A stretch of 64,000 bases of DNA from Carya illinoinensis (GCF_018687715.1 NC_056766.1:45486933-45550932); one strand, 5' to 3'. Shown: positions 23,001-36,049, counted from the stretch's first letter. Notes: generated by a model from the letters alone, not told the origin. A program made the numbers and translations.

Positions 23001-24376
23001 GAAAACAAGAAAACCATGAAGAGATCTGGAAGTTTGGACTGTTGTTGGACTGGAAAATAAGTGAAAGAGGAGCGAAGGAAATTGAGTTTTAACCAGACAA
23101 AAGAAGTGTTGCTTTTGTAGCCTTTTAAAGGAAAAAAAGGTTACTTATAGGAGAAAGGAAATTGGGTTTATAATTTTAATTGTTGAGAAGTTGATGTGAT
23201 TTTTTAACTGCAATCAGAACAATGTCCCTTTTTTCACCTTTGGGATTAATGAACTTGGTATGTGTGTACCACTAATCATCTATTTAGCATATCATTCTTA
23301 CAGGGTGAGGGAGTTAAGCTCAAGGAAAATTCCATCCCAGCACCAAGATTGATGAGTACAAGTGAACTTGAGTAATAATATTATGTTTCTGGGATGGAAT
23401 TGCTGATATTATGTTTTATGCTCCTATGCATTGGGCTATAATACACTGATGATTAATCTCATGTATTCTTTCAATTTTCTTATTGATTGTAAATTAACAA
23501 CTGACTGAATTACACAATTTTGTTCCACATGCGAGGAGTCACAATTTGTTTCTTGTTTGGACACATTGTTGTCATAATTTTATTTTTTTATTTTTATTTT
23601 TATTTATTTTATTTTATTTTTTTCCAACTAGCTAGGTACACTTGCACGTTTACCTACTACTAGTTAATTATAATTTATCTATATTTTATGCTGTTTCTTA
23701 TATAAATTCAACATCTAAACTACACTTGTTTCTTATATAGTTTATATCATTTAACTAATTTTTGCCTCCTATTTTTCTTTTATAATAATTTTGGCCCCCC
23801 ACCCCCTAAACTTGATTTACTAGTTTGGTTCTTTTGAGAAAGCTCAGCTCTCTCAATATCCAAACCTGTTTTAATTATATTTTCCTATTACAAATTGAAT
23901 TATTTCTTTTAAACTAAACATCCTAGGATTATTCTAATTAATTTCCTGTATATAAATTTTAGAATTTTTTTATTTTATTTTTTGACGTGGGAGCATTGGA
24001 AATTTATCACATAAAATTAAAATTTCCAACCATCTTTTATCCCCTCAAGCCAATAATGTCGCTTCAATAGAGTAACAGTACTAGTGGGCCAGTGGGGGCT
24101 TCTTTCTGGCTTTTGATAGGGTGGCTTCCATTCTCTTTCTTTCTTTGTCCCACTTCTGAATAGTCATGAGAAAATTAAATTGAGACACATCGGGAATATC
24201 GGTGAAGCCCACCTAGCCCTGGGCATGCCCATTGACGTGTCACTTTAATTGACTACAACAATGAATTGAGTGGTCGACGTTATTGCCAAGAAGTTGCCGA
24301 CAGCACTACTCTATAATTAGACCTCTTGGTAAATGGTAATCGCTCATACTGAGAGTTTGTGAGCACGACTTCTTCC
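20080..24376. other. Gene-poor interval with local duplications, upstream of TNL-1
   Basis: A (TA)n tract lies at about 20118-20142. A repeat of TATACATTATAAT...AAAACATTAT-type units spans about 20160-20490. A block at about 21020-21221 recurs at about 21618-21957 (both with AAACAAATGGAACAACAG and GGAATCACAAC), and a 60-bp block at 21224-21290 recurs at 21460-21520. About 23985-24010 resembles the TNL upstream block. About 24245-24376 matches the region before TNL-2. Frames at 20642 and 22877 are short and match nothing I know. Confidence 0.55.
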
Positions 24377-27300
24377 ATGGCCTTTCAATTAGTAGCTTCT
24401 TCCTCCTTTTCATGTCCTTCCATCCATCTATGGAATCATGATGTATTCTTGAATTTTAGAGGTAAAGATGTTCGCCACAACTTTATTTCTCATCTAAAGC
24501 GTGCTTTGCGTCAAAGTGGAATCAAGACTTACATGGATGGCGTCGACCTTGAAAGAGGAGAACAAATTTCATTAGAACTTTTCAAAGCTATTGAAGAGTC
24601 ACAAATTTCGATCATTGTATTATCTAAAAACTATGCAGAATCCAGATGGTGCTTAGATGAGCTATTGAAGATTCTTGAATGCAAAAAAATAAAGAAACAA
24701 ATTGTTCTACCAATATTCTATAAGGTAAAACCGTCTGAAGTACGAGAACAAAAAGGAAGATTTGGAGAAGCATTCATTAAACTTGGAAAGGAAATCAAGG
24801 ATGCCAAAAAGCCATTGCTGGAATCCTGGAAGGAAGCTTTAGAAGAAGTAGCCAATTTATCTGGATTGGAATATTTAGCAATCGGGTAAGCTTTGCCTGT
24901 TATATGTTTGTGTGCGCATATATATGATGCTATTGAGATATTTATTATGGGGCAATTAAATTGACACAAATCCATCCAGGATCTAAGAGATGCAATACCA
25001 TACAAAAGGACAATATTTTATATTTATGATTATTTTTGGAATTGAACTTTATGCAAAACATAGTATATTAATTTACCAATAATTTCTGATTCAGAGATTT
25101 AATATCAACTACCACTACCATATTAGTTTCACATAAATTAGTTTTAAATTAGTTTATTAAAGAAATAGAAGAACATGATTAATAAATAAATAAATACATA
25201 TATTTTCTTTCTTTTTGCCCTCTCTGACGTCTTTTGATGAATAGCAAGAAAAAGCTAAGGTTGTTCAATGAGAGTTGGAAAAAAATAATTAAGAAAAGGT
25301 TGGGAATTGTTTATCATTTGGGTCATATAAAGAACAAGGTTTGGACTGATCACAAGAAAATAAATAAGGTTTAAATGAGTAGTAGTTTTAAGTTTCAATT
25401 TGTTTCAAGATATAAAAACGCACAATACTCTTAAATTATACATTTCAGATTTAAGGGAGGGACAGATTGGCAAATGGGAAAAAGAATTAGTTCAAAAGTA
25501 TGTTATAATTAAATACATACAAAAAATGAAAATGTAAGTCTGACAATGGCACACGATCACGACAAATGCACAATCAAATATTAAAATATTCAGATTTAAT
25601 AATATATATTTTAACTCAAATCATATTTTAATATATATTTTAACTCAAATCATATTCATATCTCATTTATTTATCTATAAAAATGTTTGACTCTTTAAAT
25701 TTTTTTCTCTTTTTTATTGATAGGGATGATGAGTCAGAATTTATCCAAAAAATCATTCTGTGGGTGAACCCAAAAATAGTAAATCGAACACCTTTAAGCG
25801 TTGCCAAGCATCCAATTGGGATAGAGTCTCGTATACGAGACATTTATCAGCGTTTAAGTATCGAAAGGAATGATATTATACGTGTGTTAGGGATATTCGG
25901 AACCGGTGGAATTGGTAAGACAACTATTGCAAACGATATTTATAATCAGATTTCTTCTCAATTTGAAGGATGTTGTTTCTTGACAAATATTAGAGAAACT
26001 TCAAAACAAGTGAGAGGTCTGATTCAACTACAAAATACACTTCTTTCAGAGATCTTAGGAACAAAATTGGATATTAATGATGTTGATAAAGGAGTCCATG
26101 TAATTGGGCGTAGACTTCAATCTAAAAGGATTCTACTAATTCTTGATGATGTGGATGACTTGGTCCAACTAGAAAAATTAGTTGGTGATTGTGCTTGGTT
26201 TGGTTATGGAAGTAGAGTCATCATAACAACAAGAGATCAACATATACTAGATAACTATGAAGTTGATTCAAAATACGAGGTGATGACTTTGGATGACAAT
26301 GAAGCTCTTCAACTCTTTAGCTTGCATGCTTTCGAGGAAAAAGAACCACTTGAAGATTACATGGACCTCTCTAAACAAGTGATAAAATATGCTCAAGGTC
26401 TTCCTCTAGCTTTAACAGTGCTAGGTTCGGATCTAAAAGGTCGAAATATAGATCAATGGAAAAGTGCATTGGATAAGTATAGAAAAATTCCCCACCGAAA
26501 AATTCAGAACGTACTTCAAATAAGTTACGATAGTTTGGAAGTTAGTGAGAAAGAGATGTTCCTTGATATTGCATTTTTCTTCAAAGGAGAACCTTTGGCT
26601 AAGATCATGGAAATATTTGATAGTTGCGGTTTTTATCCGGTTCATGGTATCCAGAGGCTTATGGAAAAGTGTCTTATTACTACTATACCGGTTAATGATG
26701 TAGATGTTCGGATGCATGACTTGCTACAAAATATGGGTCGAGAAATTGAACGAGAAAAATCATCCAAAGATCCTAGCAAACGCAACAGATTGTGGTTTCA
26801 CGAGGATGTTCGTGAAGTGTTGGAAGAAGATATGGTAAGAGTCACAAAGAAATTCTTGGATTTTACATTTATTTCCTTTCTATAAAAAGAAATGTGCTGG
26901 AAAATATTGACTTATGAATTAATACCTGCTTTAGTGCAAAAAATCCTTTAAATTATCAGGAATGAATTTGTAGTTATAAATAGAATTCGTTTATTTATTA
27001 AGATGAATCCCTAAATTAAGTACGATATGTAAATGTCCAGCTTTTTAGTTTCAAATATCATAATATTTTTTAATGTAGTGTCTACTGTCTCTTGTAGCTA
27101 GCGTTTATTTTATGAAAAGTTAAAACAGTACTCATTTACTTACATAAGTTGAGAAAGAAAAGATAGTCTTTTACATTTTAACATGTGAATATTTAGTATT
27201 GGAAAATAGCTTGAAAAGATAATGAGAGAGTAGTATTTTTTGTGAAATAATATACCGTCAGCTCGAAAATTATTAACTTTAGCAAATTCATGTAACTTAT

Positions 27301-29363
27301 GAACGACTTTATATAGGCACTAATTTTGCTGACACTTTTATATATGCATTCTCTTATATTAGGGGCCAAATGAAATTGAAGGCATGGTAATAGATTTACC
27401 TGAAGGCGATGAGGAGATAAGATTGCATCCAGAAGCATTTCGACACATGAAAAGACTTAGGATCTTGATAAATCGTAACGCACGTTTTTCTCATGGACCT
27501 AATTATCTCTCCGAGAAGTTAAGAGTCCTTGATTGGTATAACTATCCTTTACCATATTTGCCACATAATTTTCAAGGGAAGAATCTCATTGTCTTTAGAA
27601 TGCATGATAGCATCATCAAGGAATTAGGAGATGGATTCAAGCCCAAGGTATGTACAATTATATTCATCAATAATTTTTTTCTTTAAGTAATTTAGTAAAC
27701 TCCATTCAACATTACTTTCTTTTCTTTTACAGAATTTGACGACCATGGCTTTCACGTGTTGTAGTTACTTAACAGAAATTCCAGATCTTTCAAGCACCCC
27801 TAATTTGAAGGAATTGACTCTCCAACATTGTAGAAGATTATTTAAGGTGCATGAGTCCGTTGGATCTTTGGAATATCTTTCTAATTTGGATTTTCACAGA
27901 TGCTCTAAACTGCGAATTCTTCCAAGAAGCCTTAAGTTGAGATCTTTATGTCGGCTTGATCTTGGATGTTGCTCAAGCCTCCGTGATCTTCCTGAAATCG
28001 AGTGTAAAATGGAATCTTTACATGAATTGGTTCTAAAAGGCACTGCAGTAGAAGAACTACCTTTATCCATTGGGAACATTGTTGGACTTGAGCAATTATA
28101 TCTAACCGATTGCAAAAACCTTATGCATCTCCCAATTGCTTTGATCCAGTTGCAATATTTACGCTGGCTTTGTATTGCTGGTTGTACAAATATTGTAAAG
28201 AATATGTGGGATGATGGACAATCCCTTGATTTGCCTAATGATTCTACAACAATGGAAGACAATATATCAAATTCAAGCACTGCATTACAAGTATCAAATA
28301 TTCAAATTAGTTGTTCCCATTCAGAATCAAATTTCTTTCCACTATATTGTTTCTTTACCATGTTTAATTCCTCGACCAGCTTGCATTCGTTAGATTTATC
28401 GGAGACTGATATTGTTAGCCTTCCCACGAACATCAAAGAATTCATTACACTAACTCATCTTGACTTCAGAAATTGTCATAAACTTGAAGAAATAGCAGAA
28501 CTTCCTCCAAATATAAGAACAGTATATGTTGAAGGATGCAAGTCACTAGAAAGATTTTCGGAAGTATCAGAAATATTGGAATTCAATGGAAGCCACATCA
28601 AATCGCTAGAAAGAATTGATCTGTCTGATTGCGACAAAATGCATGAGAATATATGGAATGATAAAGTGCAAAATCCTTTATTGTGGAAGGTATGTATGTG
28701 TGATCTCATTTTTAATAGTATGCTTGACTCAAAATTAAATTGATGATGATGATGATATTTGACATTTAACAGGGACTCTATGATCATGACGCTACTTTGT
28801 TTCCAAAAAATCAAATTCCAAACTGGTTCAAATATGTTCATGAGTTTTTAGATAATGAGATGAAGAAGGGGCCTGATCATGATGCCCGACTGAGGGGAAT
28901 AGAAGAATGGGCAATAGATATTGAGGGGCCACACTATTTGGAGGACATTAGTGGAATTGTATTGTATGTCGTACTGTTTTTCAATGATGCTCGTGAGTGG
29001 CGTAGAGTTTTTCGTGATGCTAAGATTACCAGTAAGGGCTCAAATCATGTATGCAGTGTTCAGAAAGGGGTAGAATTGGTTAATATGGATTGGAAGAACG
29101 AGGGAGGAACTGGATATGATGTATGGGTAGGGTACTCCAATTTACAACCTTTTGAGCAAAAGGTTTTGGACAACTTGCAAGTCCAATTTTGTTTCAATGG
29201 TGGTTATCCTGTGAGTTTCGATGGTGGTTATCCTGTGAGGGTGCTGCCGTTTTATACAAGTTACAGAGCCAAGGTGGTATACAAGAATGAAAGGAGACCA
29301 AATAGAAAAAGAAAAATGGATGAAGCCAATGTTGCAAACAGTCCTCAACAGCAATTGACTTAA
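24377..29363 (+). CDS. TNL-1: TIR-NB-ARC-LRR disease resistance protein, 5 exons, 1150 aa
   Basis: Exons are 24377-24885, 25724-26834, 27363-27647, 27733-28689 and 28773-29363. All introns are GT-AG and phases agree, giving one open frame. Exon 1 is the TIR domain: FLNFRGKDV near residue 27, SKNYAESRWCLDEL with the catalytic Glu at about 95. Exon 2 is NB-ARC: P-loop GIFGTGGIGKTT (227-238), kinase-2 LLILDDVDD (307-315), RNBS-B GSRVIITTR, GLPLAL (395-400) and MHD (500-502). Exons 3-4 hold the LRRs. Exon 5 is the post-LRR (C-JID-like) domain with IPNWFKYVHEF and a basic tail RPNRKRK. The paralogue's ATG is ACG here, so I start at the next in-frame ATG (24377), which has the same protein downstream. 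It looks functional as an intracellular immune receptor; the pathogen target cannot be inferred. Confidence 0.9.
29197..29244 (+). repeat. 24-bp in-frame tandem duplication in TNL-1 exon 5
   Basis: Two 24-bp units start ATGGTGGTTATCCTGTGAG and encode two GGYPV copies in the post-LRR domain. The same place in TNL-2 (about 57460-57510) has a diverged double form ending in GCPVDD, so the duplication may predate the gene duplication. Confidence 0.75.
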
Positions 29364-30639
29364 TCATAACCCAAGTAAGTCACCCCGGTTCGTACTGTGT
29401 TTTTGGGGTTGACAATATGGACTTTGTTCTCTCTGTACAGAATAGAATTTTTCGAAAAAACAAAAAGAAAAAAGCACTAGTGTTGACAATATGGACTTTG
29501 TCATTACTCATGTACTGACAGTATTGCCATGCTGCTTCACTTTCAAGTAAACATAAAGAAATTGCCGCCAAGCACATAAAATTTGGGTTTAGGACACTAT
29601 GACGGACTTGTTCTGTAGATTTTAATAATCAGTCTTTTATTTTCTAGGATGATTATTTGGATTGCTTTATACTTAAGTTTATGAAAAAATCACTTGATAG
29701 ACTTCAACTAGGGCCATCAAACTTCCAAATCAGGTGGAGACGTACGATGATTCAAAGGACCCTGCCATTTTTTGTTTTGTTTTTGCCATTGCCCTGTTTT
29801 AAGGCCCATAAACTTTGTGTATAATGGACCATATATGTTCATACTAATTTATACTTTGCAATGAAATATGATGTTTAATACCTAATTTAGTCTTTTCCAA
29901 TGAAATAAAGGTGGCCATTTGGTTACTATTTGATGTTCAAATTCCCTTAATCTACTCAGGTTGCATGTGTATTGCCAATATTGCCCATGTTAGTTGAGAA
30001 AGAGGACAACCAACATCTGGTTTTTTCTTGTAGAGTACTAATAGTTCTTTATTTCCTTAGACGGAGTACTTCTTTCATAGATTTTAATAATCAGTTTTTC
30101 TAGGATGATTATTTGCTTTGCTTTGGTGATCCCAAAGAATATCAATGTTAGAAAAATCACTTTCTTGTCCATTCCTTTAGTTTGAGTTTATACTTGGTTT
30201 TATTTTTGAACCAGAAAGGAATGAATAGACAATGAAGTTTCATATGGGGTAGTGTTTAGTGAACTTGGAAGCACTTGTGCAGAAGTGGGAAGAAGCAACT
30301 CTGGTTTCATCATATTTGCCAAAACGGGCAAAGCCTGTCAGCTCCAATCAACATAGGTGAGATTTTCCTTTAATTTTTGTTTGGTCTCTCTGGTCTTAAG
30401 ACTTCATTTTTGTTTCATATATGATGTTACGATTTCCATGAATCTACTCGTGGGGTTGCATTTGTAGTGGCATTATGTCTCATGTTGGTTGGTTGGGATT
30501 ATGGGAACTTCCTCTACTTATCTGAACTTTTGGGTTTAGGGACCTGTACAACATGTGCACTGATGTAACATGTCTTTATTTTCAAGGACGTCTTCTTTTG
30601 TAAACTTTAGTAATCTATCTATTCTTAAACTTCAAGGAC
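29364..30639. other. TNL-1 3' flank, shared with TNL-2 flank
   Basis: About 29364-29420 and 29780-30640 align with 57620-57690 and 58358-59330 (TTTAAGGCCCATAAAC, GATGTTTAATACC, GGTGAGATTTTCC). The part at 29420-29780 differs and lacks the DUF247 fragment found beside TNL-2. It is non-coding. Confidence 0.65.
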
Positions 30640-31404
30640 AATAAGGTATAGCATTAATCTGAGATGCCAAATCTGATCCTACATGGTCCTGTAATTTAAC
30701 CAAATTCTGCCCAAATGAAAGCATGACCTCTTAAGTTTCAAACCTTCTTGCCAACCACATTAACTTTTTCAGCCATCAATATTTGATGGCAGCTTCTTTG
30801 AAGGATTCCGGTGTTTGGATCTGAAAAAGATGGTCCATAACGAGGGTCGAGCTCCCATATATAAAATTTCATGCTGACTTCATGTGTAATGCTCTATTTT
30901 CCCTCGCACCCAATACTCTCATGAATAGGCGCTGACATACTTTTTACCAAGTAATCCACTTTTTCTTTACTTCACCTTCTCTATCTCCCCAAAGAGAAAA
31001 AGTCTGAGAAGAACATGGTAATAAACCTCAAAACTGATTTGGGCACATTCAGAACCAAGAGAAAATGAATTGGCATGCTTGATAAAACATGCTTAATCAA
31101 GACTAATTTTCCCCCATTGTTCCTTTTATTGAGAATAGGTACACCAAGATATGTAAAAGGAAACAAATTATCCCTAAAAAACTAGTTTCATCTAGCATAA
31201 TATGTTTCCGAGAAACAAGAGCATTTTCTCCTTCCACTTACTCAATACTTCAGATAAACCCTTCAAGGATTTATTGGATTGATCAAGGAAGATAACAATG
31301 TCGTCAGTGTAAAAAAAAAAAAAAAAAACCAAAGCCAAACATATCCATAAAAATCTCCATTCAAGGCTACCACAAGCTTTTTCCATATCCATTTTAGCCA
31401 TCAA
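30640..31404 (-). pseudogene. LINE RT/zf-RVT relic, copy A
   Basis: The minus strand from 31404 reads MDMEKACGSLEWRFLWICLA, then jumps to YTDDIVIFLDQSNKSLKGL, so the piece of the palm between them is missing. FTYLGVPILNKRN and KHVLSSMPIHFLLVLNVPKSV follow, then decayed zf-RVT sequence. Here the YTDD-type catalytic motif is kept. The copy at 59690-60612 has the same internal gap. Confidence 0.8.
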
Positions 31405-32286
31405 ATTGCATCCTTTTTACTCTTTTATTGAGACTAAGAGTGAATTCATGAGCCTCTCTGTATTTTGTGCTGTTTTCTACATAATTTCAACATCCAACAT
31501 CAGCCTCCCTCATGTAGTAACCTTTTTGCATGTTGTGCCTATATCTTTTTTAGAGGAAAATGCTAGTTTGCCTCCTGGGTTTGTTCTTTGGATTAGACTG
31601 CTTGTGCATTTTAATTTTTTTTTTCCTTTTATTAAAATGTTTAAAAAAGTTACTACTAGTAAATTTGTGTTATTTTTTTAAATGTTAAAAGATGTTTAAA
31701 AAATATTTTAAAAAAATGAGATTGCACTAAAGCAGTAAGAGCTTAGGATTTTGGTATATCTATTGGACGTTAGTCTCAAAACTTACAATAAAAGTGCACC
31801 TAGACTAGTTACCTTTATAAAACTCTACATAGTATATATGATTCAAAGCAAGGACCAGGCCTTATTTCTTTTAGAGAAAGCTCTTCGTCAATGTCTATAA
31901 CAACCCAATTGAATATTGCTAACGATGAGATATGAATGATTTTATTATGCCTAATTTAAGTTTAATGGGTCATTTTGGACAAGTCTACAAGTTATAACTC
32001 AATGAGTTTGGGCTTATGGAATTTTATTGGGCTTGATAATTAGAAAATTAAACGCTATTTAATCTTTTATGGACCTACTTGAATCTATTTATTTGATAAT
32101 TGACCCATGAATTATTTTATGAGCTCCTTTGTTAAGACCATACACTTCGTAAGAGTTAAGACTTAGGCCCCAATAATTGAAATGAACCCTACCCGTTTCT
32201 TCTAAACCTGTGAAGATCCAAGGTCTAGTTTTTTTATAAACTCCACGCCATACACGTCTCCATTCCACTAGGATTCACGACAACAC

Positions 32287-32334
<48 letters not shown>

Positions 32335-32829
32335 TTATAAACGTTCATCCACAACTTCCCTTCATGCCAAGCATAGGAAGTAACTCTAGCTGTTGTGGGG
32401 TGTAACAATACATAAATTTGTTTTTATCTTCTTCAAGCACAAACATGCATTACAAATATGTTAATTTTTTTTTTCTTTACAAATATGTTAATTGATAAGC
32501 CTACTTCCATCCATTTACACCCGGTTTTGAACTAAAGCCTTTTGCATAAAACAAACATTCAAACCATATATCTACTAATTAATTCTTTGTATGAACTTTA
32601 AGACTTTTGGAGTTTCTTAACGTGGGGTTATTGTAAATTTTATCACATTAAGCCGTAGTCCAACATCTTTGTTCATGGTTTGCTGACCATTAATGATAGT
32701 GTAAAAAATAAACTTACAAATATATATATATATATATATATTGTTAATTTATCTATAAACTTATATAACTTACTATTCAAATTCAAGGTGACTCAATCCT
32801 ATTAAGGACAATGCTACCCCTACACTGAC
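31405..32829. other. TNL-associated intergenic block with solo LTR insertion
   Basis: 31440-31745 aligns with 36415-36730 (CAACATCCAACATCAGCCTCC, GTTACTACTAGT, GAGATTGCACTA). 31830-31895 and 32408-32690 align with 18680-18980. A (TA)n tract lies at about 32720-32742. No gene is visible. Confidence 0.6.
31896..32407 (-). mobile_element. Solo-LTR-like insertion (Gypsy style)
   Basis: It interrupts a block that is continuous at 18680-18800. On the minus strand it begins TGTTACACCCCAC and ends GGGTTGTTATA, like LTRs of plant Ty3/gypsy chromoviruses. No internal coding region is present, so a solo LTR is likely. A clear target duplication is not visible. A (TA)n(CA)n tract lies inside at about 32288-32332. 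Confidence 0.5.
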
Positions 32830-33034
32830 TGTTAGCCAAAATACCTCACAACAGCTGAACTTGAGCTTGACCCCTGCGTAACAAACTCTGCAGTGCATGA
32901 ATATTGTATTCCTTAGCTACCGATCATTGTATTTAGAATATTCTGGATTCTTTGTAGTCTAGCCTCTATAAAAGGAAACCCTGTAGTTGCTATTGAATCA
33001 ATGAAAAACAAACCAATATTCCAGTATTCCAACA
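32830..33034 (+). repeat. Copia-2 5' LTR (205 bp)
   Basis: It begins TGTTAGCCAAAATACC and ends TATTCCAACA, followed by TGGTATCAAGAGCC, a primer-binding-like sequence. A TATAAAAGG box lies at about 32968-32976. No second LTR is available for comparison. Confidence 0.75.
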
Positions 33035-33189
33035 TGGTATCAAGAGCCTAAAAAGGACTCTTCGTCCATGGTTGAATCTGAATCTATAGTTGCTATTGAA
33101 TCAATGAAAAACAAACCAATATTCCAGTATTCCAACATGGTATCAAGAGCCTAAAAAGGACTCATCGTCCATGGCTGAATGTGAATCAT
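32984..33189 (+). repeat. 103-bp tandem duplication of LTR tail, primer-binding site and gag start
   Basis: Units 32984-33086 and 33087-33189 are nearly identical and each contains the LTR tail, TGGTATCAAGAGCC and an ATG-initiated gag beginning (ATGGTTGAATCTG and ATGGCTGAATGTG). The element therefore has two primer-binding sites in a row. Confidence 0.85.
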
Positions 33190-35996
33190 CTTCCATTCCT
33201 CCCATTTCTCCTTCCCTCCCACAACCCAATTTCTCCCACACCATTGCTGTGAAACTTACTCCTGATAATTACCTACTTTGGAAAACCCAGTTGGTCCCCT
33301 ATCTTCACGGCAATCGACTTTACAAATATGTGGATGGTTCTTGTCCAACACGGAAACCTAAGCTTGATAATAAAACCCCAAACCCAGCCTACGCCCTCTA
33401 GTTTCAATAGGATCAGCAAGTAATGTCCACCCTCATCTCTTCTATGTCTGAACCTCTAATGGCCCAAGTAGTTCGCTATTCTTCCTCAAGAGCCGTTTGG
33501 CTTTCTCTTGAGTCAACTTATGCTTCCGTTTTCCAAGCTCGAGCCGTCCAGACCCAACTTCAATTGGCTTCTCTCAAGAAGGGTGCTGATACCATCTCTA
33601 CCTACTTTCGTAGAGCCAAGGGTCTTGCCGATGTTATGGTAGCTGCGGGTCGTCCACTCCCTCTTGAAGAGTTCATTCAGTATCTTCTTGCTAGACTTGG
33701 TCCAGATTATGATGGATCAGTCACTTTTGTGACTACCCGGCTCATCTCAATTTCCCCTGAAGAATTACTTGAACACCTCCTAGCTCATGAAGCCAGTTTG
33801 CTTCACCACTCTGAAATTAGCACTGTCCCAACCGAAGCCTCTGCTAATTTTACTACAAAACTTTCCTCTAATTCACGTGGACGAGGAAATCGTGGTGGAC
33901 ATAACTCTAATCGCGAACATAATGGTGGAAGTTCCAATAAGACTAGGGGTCATGGCAACTATGCAGGTAACATGTCTCATAATTCATTTTCCTCTACTGA
34001 CCAACGTGTGGTGTGTCAAGCCTGCAATCTCCAGGCCACATTGCTATCAATTGCTTGTACCGCTTTAACCAAGCCTACACTAGTCCATCACCCATAGCGA
34101 ACTTCACCTCAACCAACTGCTCACCCGATACCAACTGGTATCCTGATACCATTGCAAGAAACCGTATCACCAGTGAGTTGAGTAACCTAAATTTACATGC
34201 ACTCGAGTATGGTGGCGACGAACAACTTCTTGTTGGTGACAGCTCCTCAGTTCCTATATGACATTTTGGTTCGACCTCCTTCCTCTCCTCCTCATCTCAC
34301 TTTCTACTTAATAAAATTTTGTGTGTTCCTTCCTTTAAAAAGATTTTGATTTATGTTTGCTAGTTTTGTATCGACAATAATGTCTTCTTCCAATTTTATG
34401 CTAACTCTTTTTCTATCCATGATTGCAAGTCGAGGAAGCGTCTTCTTCAAGGGACCACAAGTAACGGCCTCTACACCATTCCACCTTCAGCTTCACCACC
34501 TTTTGCTTTTTCAAGTCACCTCTCAATTCCTATGTGGCATAATAGGCTAGGACACCCTTCCATCAAAATCGTCCAATCCATCCTCCAGCAGCATCAACTT
34601 CCTTTTGAGCGCACTTTAATCCCTTTTTGCAATGCCTGTGCTCAAGCCAAACATCATAGATCACCTGCTTATCAACATATAAATAAATCCACTACATCAT
34701 TTCAGCTTATATTTTCATATTTATGGGGTCCATCCTCGTATGTGTCTCCTAATGATTATCATTTTTATCACTTTTGTCGACGATTTTTCCATATACACAT
34801 GGTTAATCCCACTCAAAGCAAAATCTCAAGCTCTCGATGCGTTTATCAAATTTAAAAATAATGTTGAACTTCAATTTAACACAAAAATCATACAATTCCA
34901 GTCGGATTGGGGGGGGAGGGGGGCGAATATCGTCCATTTTCCAATTATTTTAAATCGTGTGGCATCACTCATAGACTCACTTGTCCTTATACCCATACTC
35001 AAAACGGCATCGTTGAGCATAAGCACCGTCACATAGTTGATACGGGCTTAGCACTATTAGTTCACTCATCCGTTCCTCTTCATTTTTGGTCTCAGGCATT
35101 TCTTCATTTGGTTTATTTAATTAATATGTTACCATCTCCTACATTATAAAATAATTCACCTCATTTCTTACTTCGTAAAAGCCAACCAGATTATAACTCT
35201 CTGCGAGTATTTGGCTCTGAATGCTGGCCTCTAACAGTATCTTACAACCCACGAAAATTTAATTTTCGTTCCCTTTCGTGTGTCGTTTGTGACTAAGCCC
35301 AAATCACCGTGGTTTCTATTGTACCACATTCCTATTGCTCGAATGTACAATTCAAAAGATTTTCATTTTAATGAAAATAGCTTCCCTTACTCATCCCTGC
35401 CGAAGCCCACCACCTTTTCTCAGCCCACTCATACACTTCTTCCTAATTTTCAGTCCAGTTCTTCAAAACACCCCACTTCGTCTTCTCCATCTATTCATGG
35501 ACCTCCCACTTTGTCTCCACCCTCTCCGTTACCATCACCGAATCCATCGTCACCACCACCTCAACTGCACACACACACAATGGTTACTTGTTCACAAACC
35601 GACTCCCTTCAACCCACTACCTTTCATGATGGCACCACCAAATGGCCCTTACCCCGTGCCTTCATCACTGACCTCAGTCCCATTCCTGAAACTCCTGCTA
35701 CTTACACCATAGCCAAATAGTACCCTGAATGGCGCAACGCCATGACTAGGGAATTCCAAGCTCTCCTTGCCAACCAAACTTGGATCCTCATCCCTGCTTC
35801 ACAAACAACCAAAACCATCACCTGCAAATGGGTGTTCCGAACCAAAAGACTTGCCAATGGTTTGATTGAATGTCGTAAAGCCTGTTTAGTTGCCAAAGGA
35901 TTTCTTCGTCAGTTTGGAATTGATTTTGAAGAAACTTTCAGCCTTGTGGTTAAGGCCACAACGGTTAGAACCATGCTTGCACTTGTTGTATCTTGA
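33171..35996 (+). pseudogene. Copia-2 gag-pol remains
   Basis: Gag starts MAECESSSIPPISPS and holds DNYLLWKTQLVPYLHG. Two in-frame TAG stops near 33400 replace residues that are Trp and Gln in related gags. The gag core continues to about 34095, where a frameshift falls inside the zinc knuckle. The protease motif reads DTIA instead of DTGA. The pre-integrase zinc region (MWHNRLGHPS) and integrase pieces (FVDDFSIYTW, HTQNGIVEHKHRH) lie in different frames. RT fingers (CKWVFRTKRLANG, LVAKGFLRQFGIDFEETF) end at 35996. Confidence 0.85.
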
Positions 35997-36049
35997 AATT
36001 GGTCTGTCAACCAGTATGTATATGTCTTGTTCATTCTCTCACTCTCAAT

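Larger units (their letters stand above)
32830..36020 (+). mobile_element. Copia-2, 3'-truncated Ty1/copia relic
   Basis: A short LTR (205 bp), primer-binding site, gag, integrase and the beginning of RT are present in order, then homology stops in the RT fingers near 36020. No RNase H, polypurine tract or 3' LTR is seen. TNL last-exon scraps follow directly. Multiple stops and frameshifts mark it as older than Copia-3. Confidence 0.85.

Noticed and set aside
22877..23092. Possible membrane-spanning peptide (71 codons)
   Set aside because: Hydrophobic runs come from T-rich DNA. There is no homology or conserved context.
24359..24376. GTG as start of TNL-1
   Set aside because: Plant nuclear genes rarely start at GTG. 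The next ATG (24377) is in frame, well placed and leaves the TIR domain whole.
28211..28841. Antisense and out-of-frame open frames within TNL exons
   Set aside because: They are shadows of the TNL coding frame. The same applies to antisense frames in TNL-2.
19574..29363. Paired head-to-tail sensor/executor arrangement of the TIR fragment with TNL-1
   Set aside because: The TIR fragment has several stops, and the genes are not divergently arranged as known NLR pairs are.
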